Part shown: positions 55,604-64,000 of the stretch, in pieces
Numbering within the stretch: position 1 is the first letter of the stretch
Layout of the letters: each line of letters begins with the position of its first letter
Source: Phanerochaete sordida
Taxonomy: Eukaryota; Basidiomycota; Agaricomycetes; Polyporales; Phanerochaetaceae
DNA length: 64,000 bases
NCBI GenBank assembly: GCA_019973155.2
Contig: BPQB01000006.1
Location: 310,001-374,000, forward strand
Reading direction: 5' to 3'
Program-made: the position numbers and the translations under genes
The notes under the pieces: generated by a model
Databases searched by the model: none
The model's input: only the letters and a program-made list of their open reading frames with translations
Told to the model about the DNA's origin: nothing

Positions 55604-58600
55604 ATGAGCACACGCTACAGTAGCGACTCTTATTGGGATGACGAAGACATGGACTCGAGCGGCGAGAATGGAGAAAGCCACCCCGTTGAGAACAATGTCT
55701 CTGAGACCTTTCGGGTATGCCGTCTATCCAGAGCGAACTGTCCTGTCTATCTCATGCATTGTGCTCAGGACGACATAGAGACGATCCTGATCAACCCAAA
55801 TCTGAACTGGAATTCAACATTCTGTTACCACAAGACAAGCATGGACGCACCCAACCCCGTGCTTAGCATCAAAGGCTTGGGCGTGGTCGGCCTTCCTTCG
55901 ACGAGTCGAGATGTCGAATCCCTCAAGCGTCACAGTTTGCAAGCGGGCTTCGAAAGGAGCGAGGGAGATGGTGCCATGTGGGAGGTAGACGCGAGCAAGG
56001 TGAGCCCCAGTGGACTAGCTGTGTACGCGACTTATGCAGCCGACAGGTGACGTTTGGCAACCCCAGGTGGACACCGTATATCGAAGAGGTAATGGAAGAC
56101 CTCTGCGATATCTTGAACCCCAATTGCCGTACAAAGAACTTCCGCTGCCAGCTGAAGAAGCTGTCGATCCATGGCACAGGATCTTGGTGAGTGTCTCACG
56201 ACCTGATTTTTCACAAAGACCAAGCTGATGTATCGTACAGTCCAAGAGGGGGGCGATACTCAAATTTCCGACACCGTCCTCAGTTATATCGAGGACCCCG
56301 GACACTACCCTACCCTACCACGAAGGTGGAGCATCAACGCCTGCCGACGGACGGCATAATATGGCGAAATTCTAAATAGAATGCAACGTTCGCGACACAC
56401 CGCAGCGCGTCCAGACGCGTAGCGTTGACTTAAAGTAGGTAAAGGAGCAAATATATCACGTTTGGATGCGCAGATCCATGGGTAAGGACGTCGGCGAGCA
56501 CGTTGAAGGGATTCGAGGCCGCGTCAACCATTCCTCAGCGCGGCGCTGCTTAGTTTGTCTCATGGTTATAGCCAAGTTCTCAACTGCTGACCTCTTCGGA
56601 ACCTTTGAGCGTGCAGATTTCTCGCAGGCTGCAGAGGGATCGGCGAGTCGGGTCTTAGGTATGCTGGGACCTTCATGAGCTGCTCCTCGAGGACCTTGAT
56701 TTCCATGTCGGCAATAAGCTGGTCTGGTAGCGGGGCCCGGGGTTCAACGCCGTCCGCAGAGTAGCCTTCGTGGCATAATGCCAAATGATCCTGTACGTTG
56801 ATGGCGTGGTGGAAGTCGGCTCGAGGGCGCAGCCGTAGTTGAAGGGACGGCTATGAAAAGATTCAACGGACTTGACCTTCCTACCACACTCCCCGCCGGC
56901 GGCTGATGGATACAGGTCGGCGCGACTTTTTGAGTCCAGAGCAACCTCAGATCTCAGAGCCCGCCAAGCGAGGAGGTTCCGCATCGTCGTGAGTGTCGTC
57001 CAAGGTCGTGTGCGAGCCAGAGCGACGCGGCTGCATGACCGCGGCGTGAATGTCACGTGACAAATACCGAAAACGGCGAAGACCGATTCCGCTCTCCATT
57101 GCTACACAACGAAGTAAACATCTACAAACCTTGTCGGGTGTACTGTATGCAGTGTCAGAAAGCGTACATAGCGTAAAACTACAGGGTACCGGGCGTGGTG
57201 CAGGTATTTCGGACGAACCCTGCAGTTAGCGTGTCAAAGGACCCCGGACACTACCCTCCCTACCCACGACGCCAGAGGACGATGTCGGCGCTTCCAGTAC
57301 CGCCCCCCTCTTGGTACAGTCTCTTTCAGAACAAGGAGTAAGCTTCCCTGTTCCTTTAAAAACCCAACGCTTACACTTGCTGAAGGGAAAGCTCCGCAAC
57401 AATTGAATCAGAACTTATTGCGACCGTCGTTGTTCTTATCCCATCTCATTACACTTGCGAAGCCGTGCATTTTTCCCGTGACGGAGTCCTGGTCGAGCAG
57501 GATTCTAGCACGATAGACCCGGGATCCACCAGTGTCTTCGCATGGCTGCCTGCCGTCGAGCACGAATCCGAGCCTATCACCTCCGGACATGCGCTTGCCC
57601 TCACATACCACGTCACCCAAGCCAAATCTACCCACTCCCGCACGTCCTCCTCGCCATCCTTGTCCCAGGACACGTTCGCCATTTCGGAACTCAACCGGAT
57701 CTTCAGATCATGGAACAGCATGGAGAACTCTTCGGACGGCTTGTGCAAGCTGGTGTACCTCCTCGATGGGGCTTATACCTCGGATAACCTGGCTCTCAGC
57801 GTGCTCTCAGGCGAGGACGCCCAACGCGCGTCCGCGCTCGATATGCTCGCTGGGACGCACGGCCTCGCACTCGGCTTCGTGAGCGTGCACTGCTGCACTT
57901 CTGGCGACGCTGTCAGTGACGAGGGTCTGTCGAACGAGCTGGAGTTCGAGCGCCTCGTGGACGCACACAGCGGAGAAGAGCTCGCGCCGGCGCTGGAGGT
58001 GGCCGCGGCGGAGCGCATCCCCCGGGACTTCGCGGACGCGGTGCGCAACGGGCGGCGTGCCGGCGAGCAGCAGGACGAGGACGAGGACGCTGTGAGCAGT
58101 CTCCCTTGCGTCTGCTTCGCCTCTCTGATGCGTCGATGATAGATCCGGGCCGCGGCGTTAGAGTCGTATGTCGCATGGGCCAGCGGGACTCGGGAATCTA
58201 CCAGCCCACCGCCCGACCGCAACCGCACTGCGCTCGTCGTGTGGTCTCGGCGCAACCACCTGGACGTGCTCTATGGCGGCCGCGCCGGGATTGAGCGCGC
58301 GTGGGCTGCCATCGAGGCGATGGTCGAGGAGCCAACCGCACAGGACCGCGCGCTGGTCGACTTTGTACTGGCCCGCGCGAGTGGCGAAGAGGATACCGCG
58401 GAGACGTGCTGCCAGGCGGCGCTGAGATGGCGGGATTTAAACACGTGGTGCAGAGTCGTGGAAGTGTGCGCCGCGTCCCTCGGGCTCGCTGGGGTGGACG
58501 ACGAGACAAAGCTCAGGGCGGTGGAGGTGTTTGGGTTCGAGACCATTCGCGGAACGTACGTCTTCTCTCTGCTTCGCGGAGTGATCCCTCCTAACTGCTG

Positions 58601-60452
58601 TGCCGGCAGCTTCGAGACCATGCTCAACGCGGAGAAGCACAACAGCACGCGCATGGCGTTTCTCCAGAGGGTCGACGATTGGCTCGGCGAGCCGCATGCT
58701 GCGACGAAGGGGCGCGTACGGGATGTACGGCGGTGGCTCAAGCAGCAGAGGCAGAAGGCACTGATATCGCTGCGCCCGCCCTCCTTGGACGAGGCCGCCT
58801 TGCTGCTCGACGCGGCACGGGAGAACGGGGGTCTTTCGTACCTTCGAGAGCAGTGCGTGCTTGATTCTCCATTTGGGCTTGTCGACTCTGTTCTCACTTC
58901 AGCGCAGAATGCTGCCGCAGCTCAAAGTCTGCGCCAGCGGCGAGTTTGTGCTGCATTTTGCGCACGCGCTGCACCAAGCGACGTCTTGGAAGCAGCGAGG
59001 GAAGAAAGAGGCTCTACGCGACATTCTCGGCGCTGGTTTTTCGGCGATGTTTGCTCGCCCGGCTTCAGATGCTGCGGAACGCATCGATGCTGCCAGCTTT
59101 GCACTGTGCAAGGATTACGTCGAGACATGCACCAGGTTCGGTCACGGCGATCTCGTCGACGATCTCATGAAACACATGGCTGCCGCTGCTGCACTCCCCG
59201 GACTCTCAATCCACAAAGGAGGAGAGTTTGCGCGGCGCGTGCTGGTCCCTTTCGTCAACTATCTTGCGCAAAGGACTCAGACAGGCCAACCGACTAGGCG
59301 TTCCAGTCAATTCGACGTACTGCGGAGGAGTGCAGTGGACCTGTGGCGAAAATGGGTCGAAGTCTCTCAAGAGCAGTTCACGGAGGATGAGATCTGGGAG
59401 CTGATTGAAGCAGCGATTCCTTCGGATGGAAATCTGGATGTCCTCGTGTCAGTGTGAGTATTTCATGATATCCGCGCAAATACTTCTCCTCATCTCGTGT
59501 CAGGCTTGCGCCGGCTGTCAAAGCCCTGAAACTCCCTGGCCACAATTTCCGCCACCTCGTCGACGCGCTCTGGGAATTCGAGGAGCCGCTCCTCTACCCG
59601 AAAGATTATTCAGGGCCGAGCTTCGACCAGATCATAGTGTCGCTTGCCAGACGATACGCACAAGATGTCCCGCTCGGCGATGCCGACGCGATCACAGACG
59701 CGGTCGAATGGGTAATCTCAGTCGATCCGCTCCTTGCGCCAGCTATCTTCGACCGCGTACTGGCGAAATCGGAGCTTACCGCCTCGTACGTCAAAGGCGT
59801 CCTGATGCCGGTGGCGCGCAAGCTCTGCAAAGAGGCGAACGAGGAAAAGCGCCGCAGCACGCTGGCTCCGCTCCTCCAGGGGATCGTCGCAGCGTGGGTC
59901 AGCACCATTCCCCCGAGCTCCGATCAGGACTTCCTGGATGGCTGGGGGGCGGTCAAAAGATGGAAGTGCCAGTGCGTGCGCTGCGCAGAAGTGTGCACAT
60001 TCCTCGCAGACAGCAGCTTACGGTCGAAGCGGCTCTGGAACATCGGGGCGGCCAAGGTGAAGCACGTCTCACGGGGCCTATCACTCCATGCGTTCCGCTT
60101 GGCGAGTTGGGAGACGGACGGAACAAAGTCACGAGGTCTGAAGGTGAGTAGAGCCGTTCCGAGTTGCTCGCAAGGATGCATTTTCATCGTGGCGCTCGTC
60201 TAGATCCATAAGTCGGAAGGGCTGCTCAGGTACCAATTCTGGGATCGCGAGCAGAAAGATGCGGAGGAGATGCTCCGCGACATCAGCGACAACGACGCTG
60301 TGCTGCAGGAGATTATTGGGGTACAGTACGCGCGTATGAAGACGGCGCTGGAGCAGGGCGCCGATATCGATCGAGGAATCCCGTTCTCGACGGCGAAGAG
60401 GGGTACGGAGGAGAGTTATCGTGCGACTAAAAGGCGTAGATATCGATATTGA
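55604..60452 (+). CDS. Oxygenase paralogue G: full-length, with transposon in intron 3
   Basis: Ten exons: 55604-55714, 55769-55999, 56047-56186, 57320-57337 (micro-exon), 57386-58091, 58143-58555, 58610-58852, 58908-59453, 59504-60143, 60204-60452; 1098 residues. Acidic start (SSDSYWDDEDMDSSGENG), N-domain SMDAPNPVLSIKGLGVVGLP, jelly roll VVVLIPSHYTCEAVHF. The micro-exon reads LFQNKE, so HxD is Asn-x-Glu; the distal His is kept (AVEHESEP) and the 2OG Arg is Ala (SGHAL). The C-terminal half closely follows F (FETMLNAEKHN, RPPSLDEAALLLDAARENGG, FWDREQKDAEEMLRDIS, KRRRYRY). Intron 3 is 1133 nt because of the 1073-bp element at 56242-57314 plus a 6-bp duplication; without it the intron would be 54 nt. 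Expression depends on use of the right-hand acceptor. Confidence 0.85.
56242..57314. mobile_element. 1073-bp inverted-repeat transposon on a splice acceptor of G
   Basis: The ends read inward as CCAAGAGGGGGGCG; about 33 of the first 40 bases pair between arms (next shared blocks TACT, CCGACA, CGTCCTC). TACAGT is duplicated at 56236-56241 and 57315-57320. Inside the arms, GGACCCCGGACACTACCCT occurs at both ends in direct orientation (about 56293 and 57239). No transposase is recognised; a minus frame at 56784-56566 (LPDQLIADMEIKVLEEQLMK) looks protein-like and may be captured host sequence. The superfamily cannot be assigned. Confidence 0.9.
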
Positions 60453-60960
60453 GGAAGATGGGGATGGTGGTGCTCACAGGCCTATTAATAAAATATTAAA
60501 TACTGGCAGTGTATTTGTGAAGAAGAAGGACAGTAGAAGTACTAGTGGTTTGAGCAAGGAAAGCCGGAAGGCGGAGGGGAAGGAGCACAAAGAAGCCGCG
60601 ACTCGTGTAATTTGGCGTTCCGCCTTCGTGACACGATGTCATGTGACCGCGTACCATTCGTGACCGCGCAGTCACCGCTCCCCTCACTTCTCTCTTTCTC
60701 TTCTCTTCGCGACCTTGTCTATCGCCTCGAACTTACCACACATCTTTCCTGCATAAATATTCTGCGACCCTTGGCGTGCAACGTGCAACTCTGCGCTCGC
60801 TGACTCTGTGACGCCCCTCGCGAGTTCGGAGCCTGCCAACAGCGAGTCGCAGTTTCCCCAGCACGCAACGCCAGGCTCACTCTGCTCCAGCTCCTCGGCG
60901 CAGATATTCAAGCTTGCAAGATAAAAGTAAATTGAGGGGGAGTAGAGCTTTCAGAGTAAA
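60453..60960. other. Spacer between G and H
   Basis: 508 bases holding the 3' end of G and the promoter of H. A CT-rich run with CTCTTTCTCTTCTCTTCGC lies at 60690-60710 and an AT-rich GATAAAAGTAAA at 60920-60931, possible core promoter elements of H. Confidence 0.4.
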
Positions 60961-63900
60961 ATGTCTGAAGAGCAGCATCAGGAAGCGGTGCTTGACGTCC
61001 GGGTGAGCCGTCGCTCTGCTGCAGACGCGGCCCGTACATTGTCTTACTCAGTGAACAGAGCTCATTTGAAACTGCGTTAGCAGAGACAGAGAAAGACTTC
61101 CAAGCTGCCTTTTCGTTTCACAGACCCTACCCTGAAGCCCCGAACCCCGCACTCACGCTGTCAGACCTCGGAGTCGTTGGTCTGCCCTTGAGCACGCGCG
61201 ACGCAGACGCTATCAAGTCTCGCAGCGTACAGGCACCTTTCGGCATGGGAGAACGTACAATGGTCGATACGGCGGTCAGGGATACGTGGGAGATAGACGC
61301 AAAACAGGTGCGTTTCATTCGCCTTTCGACGTAGTGCAGCGTTTTTGAGCGCATACAGGTGTCTTTCTCAAACCCGACGTGGGATGCATGGTTATCTGGT
61401 GTCGTGGAGGAAGTCTGCAGGACTCTTGGAGTGAATTTTGCAGCGAGCCGACCGCGGGCAGAGCTGTACAAGTTGCTGTTGTATGAGACCGGATCCCAGT
61501 GCGTCGCGTCTGCCTCCCCGTCTCTCGTGCTCTCATTGTAGCCTCAGCTTCCTACCCCATGTTGAGTGAGTCACCACATCTTCAACTTATATTCAAGGCT
61601 CACGATGTCAGCACCGAGAAAACCGACGGCATGTTTGCCACCATCATCATTGTCCTCCCCTCGCTCTTCACCGGCGGCGCCGCGCACCTGACCTTCGGCG
61701 ACCTCTCTACCGTATACGACTGCGCGCCCAAGTCGCTCCTCGAAACGTCCGTCATGGCCTGGTACACCGACGTGACGCACGAAATCAAGCCCATCACCTG
61801 CGGCTACCGCCTCGCGCTCTCGTACAACATGCTGCACACGACGACGTCCCTCCGCCCAGCACTCCAATCCCAGAACAGCGTCGCGGAGAAGCTGCAGCGC
61901 GTGCTCCTCGCGTGGCGCGGCGACACCAGCGGGCGCGCGCCGCAGAAACTCCTGTTCCTCCTCGACCACAAGTACAGCGAGGCGAACCTGAGCGCCGCCG
62001 CGCTCAAGGGCGCGGACGCGCAGCGCGTCGCGGTGCTCGACGCGCTCGCGAAGACGCACGGCTTCCGCCTCGGGCTCGCGAACGCGCACTGCCACCTCTC
62101 GGGCCCCGCGAACGACTGCGGCGGCGGCGGCGGCGGGTGGGACGACAGCGCGGACGAGGACGACCTCGACTTCGTGGAGGTCTACGAGCGCGAGATGACC
62201 ATCGAGCACTTTGTCGGCCTCGACGGCGCGCTGATCGCGGAGGCCCTGGAGTATGACGAGGGCGAGACGATCCCGGCGGACCTCACGCAGAGCGTGGAGG
62301 AGGACGGCCACGACGAGCAGGAGTACGAGGGCTACATGGGCAACGTGAGCGCACCCAGCCCCGCCAGCGGCGCACCACTGACCTCGACCCGCAGGGCGCA
62401 GGCACGCTCGAACGCTGTACGCTCCTCCGCCGCCGCCTCCCGCGCAGTACTCACGCTTCGCAGGGTACCGCCGCACCGTGCTCGTCCTCTGGCCCGCGCG
62501 CAACAACTACGCGGTGCTCTACACCCCCGAGGCCGGCTTCGCGCGCGCGCTCGAGGACCTCCACGAGGACAACACGCCCGCCGCGGAGCGCGAGCTCGTC
62601 GCGTTCGTCCTCGCGAACCGCGCGCGCGGCCCGGGCGCCGCCGCCGCCGCGGTGTGCATGTCCGCGCTGCACGCGGGCGACGCGAAGCTCTGGCAGCGCG
62701 CGGTCGCGATGTGCGCCGCGGAGGGCGCGGGTGTCAAGGTCGTCGAAGACGAGGTCTGGCGCGAGGCGGGTGAGCGCTGGGGGTGGGACGCCGTCCGGCC
62801 GAGGTGCGTGCGCTGTCCACTCATCGCAGGCACACGGCTGAGCGAGCGCCCAGCCTCGAGCTCATGCTCGCGCACGACCGCGGGAACCAGGCCCGCCTCG
62901 ACTTCCTGCGCGCGCTGCGCGAGAAGGCGCCGTGGGCCCCGATCGCCATGGACGCAGGCGCGGTCGCCGCGCTCCACGCGCAGCTGCTGCCCTGGGCCGC
63001 GGCGCAGGTCCCCGTGGTCCTCGGCTCATTGCGGACCCTCGCGCCGGGCGAGTCGCTGGCGCTGCTCCGGGCTGCTCACGAAAATGGCGGGATGGCGTGT
63101 CTGAAGGACGTGTACGTCGATGTCTTCCGATTAGCTTTCGCACTTGCTCAACGAAGCATACGTACAGTGTGCTCCCACAGGTTGTCGCGCTCGCCTCGGA
63201 AGACACCCTCCGCCACTTCGCGACGCAGCTCTTCGCCTCGGACCTCTTCGCGGAATCGCCAGAAAAGTCCGCGGCGGTCTCCTCTCTGCTGAGCGCCGCC
63301 ATCGCGAAGACGGTGTTCTTCAAGCCCGCGCCGGCCCAGCCGGCATACTACAACTCGTGGCGGTACCCCCCGCAGCCGCAGGCCCCCGCGACCGACTACA
63401 CCGTGGTCGCGAAAAGCTGTATCCAGACGTGCGTCGTGCTCGGCTGCGCGGAGCTCGTCGGCGCCGTGCTCGCGCGCGTCGGCGACACCGCGACGCTGAA
63501 CGCGCGCCGGGCGCAGGAGTGCGCGCGCACGCTCATGCTGCCCGTCGTCGCCGCATGCGCCGAGCGCATGCGCGTCGCGCCGCAGAGCGTCCCGCAGGAC
63601 GCGTTCGTCATGCTCAAGGAGAAGGCGGTCACGCTGTATTTCGACGGCTTCGCGGCGAACGCGGCGGGTGTCACAAGGGCGGACGTCGCGGCGCTCGTTG
63701 GGGCGACGTTGGCGGACGGGGATGCGACGGTGTTTGTGACGACGTGAGTGTGCTTTCGTCGACGGTAGCATGATGCTGACGGGAGAGCTGTAGCGTGGTC
63801 CCGCGGCTCGAAGCCATGAAATGGAGCGAAGCCAGCCTCCGCGCGCTCATCGACGAGCTGCACGCACAGCGCGCGCGCTTCGTCTTCCCGCAAAGCTACA

Positions 63901-64000
63901 CCGGGCGCACGTTCGACGCCGTCTTCGCCGGCCTCGTACAGCGCTTCATCGCGCTTTCCACCCCGCCCACCTCCGCAAGCATCGTCGGCACGCTCGACTG
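60961..64000 (+). CDS. Oxygenase paralogue H: intact 2OG-Fe(II) oxygenase, 3' end beyond window
   Basis: Exons 60961-61002, 61059-61307, 61359-61498, 61542-61565 (24-nt micro-exon), 61612-62344, 62395-62416, 62464-62803, 62854-63111, 63168-63743, then 63794 past 64000; phases consistent. N-domain PYPEAPNPALTLSDLGVVGLPL, GERTMVDTAVRDTWEIDAK, SFSNPTWDAWL, RAELYKLLLYETGSH. The prolyl-4-hydroxylase-like core has every ligand: FLPHVDTEK (H150, D152), DVTHEIKP (H208) and GYRL (R218), with IIVLPSLFTGGAAHL between. A Gly-rich acidic loop (CGGGGGGWDDSADEDD) and EYEGYMGN follow, then LERWYRRTVLVLWP and the helical half. This is the only member predicted to be catalytic, and it matches the form widespread in agaricomycetes; its substrate (protein or other) is unknown. 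The C-terminal portion lies outside the window. Confidence 0.92.

Noticed and set aside
56466..57056. Transposase inside the 1073-bp element
   Set aside because: Frames are under 130 residues and show no catalytic motif or known transposase text; the element is called non-autonomous.
1..64000. CRISPR arrays, bacterial operons, ribosome-binding sites
   Set aside because: Intron-rich eukaryotic genes throughout; no direct-repeat/spacer structure of CRISPR type.

Overview
The window looks like nuclear DNA of a filamentous basidiomycete, most likely an agaricomycete. It is GC-rich, almost every gene carries GT-AG introns of about 45-70 bases with CTGAC/CTAAC-like branch sites, and the content fits (Plavaka transposase, fungal TET/JBP dioxygenase, NoxA-type NADPH oxidase, F-box genes, a small secreted cysteine-rich protein). 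All gene models were spliced by hand by following reading frame across intron boundaries; exon phases close in every model called intact.

Region 1 (1-1231): the 5' part of a short-chain dehydrogenase leaving the window on the left, then about 800 bases with nothing recognisable. Region 2 (about 1232-13601): a probable large DNA transposon. It holds three genes, all on the minus strand: an apparently intact 13-exon Plavaka transposase (9523-13185), a TET/JBP-type 2-oxoglutarate dioxygenase with all metal ligands (4681-6372), and an unrecognised 623-residue protein with a repeat-rich, basic tail (2060-4138). Two CpG-rich tandem arrays (6621-7175 and 7640-9080) lie between them. Clusters of CTCNNGAG-type palindromes lie near both proposed ends, just inside a short inverted TGTCAGAA. 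The end points are tentative.

Region 3 (13.8-17.0 kb): two housekeeping-like genes, divergent: an MPPED1-like metallophosphoesterase and a serine racemase/dehydratase. Region 4 (18.5-64.0 kb): a cluster of eight paralogous genes for large proteins with an N-terminal prolyl-4-hydroxylase-like 2OG-Fe(II) oxygenase domain and a long helical C-terminus, called here A to H in order. Exon lengths are conserved between them (231, 140, 18 and 340 nt exons recur), so they are true paralogues. Only H keeps the complete HxD...H...R site. The other seven have substitutions there, often His to Asn, yet five of these (A, B, D, F, G) remain open through long multi-exon frames. A and B are minus, C plus, D minus, E to H plus. 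E is broken by a 248-bp MITE; G carries a 1073-bp terminal-inverted-repeat element placed exactly on a splice acceptor.

Interspersed in region 4 are a NoxA-type NADPH oxidase (27721-29889), a 627-bp CACTA-type MITE (30561-31187), a secreted six-cysteine protein (31925-32392) and a duplicated pair of F-box genes (33.0-38.8 kb) in which a different member has decayed in each copy. The overall picture is a conserved backbone interrupted by a lineage-specific, transposon-rich zone where an oxygenase family is expanding and losing catalytic residues.
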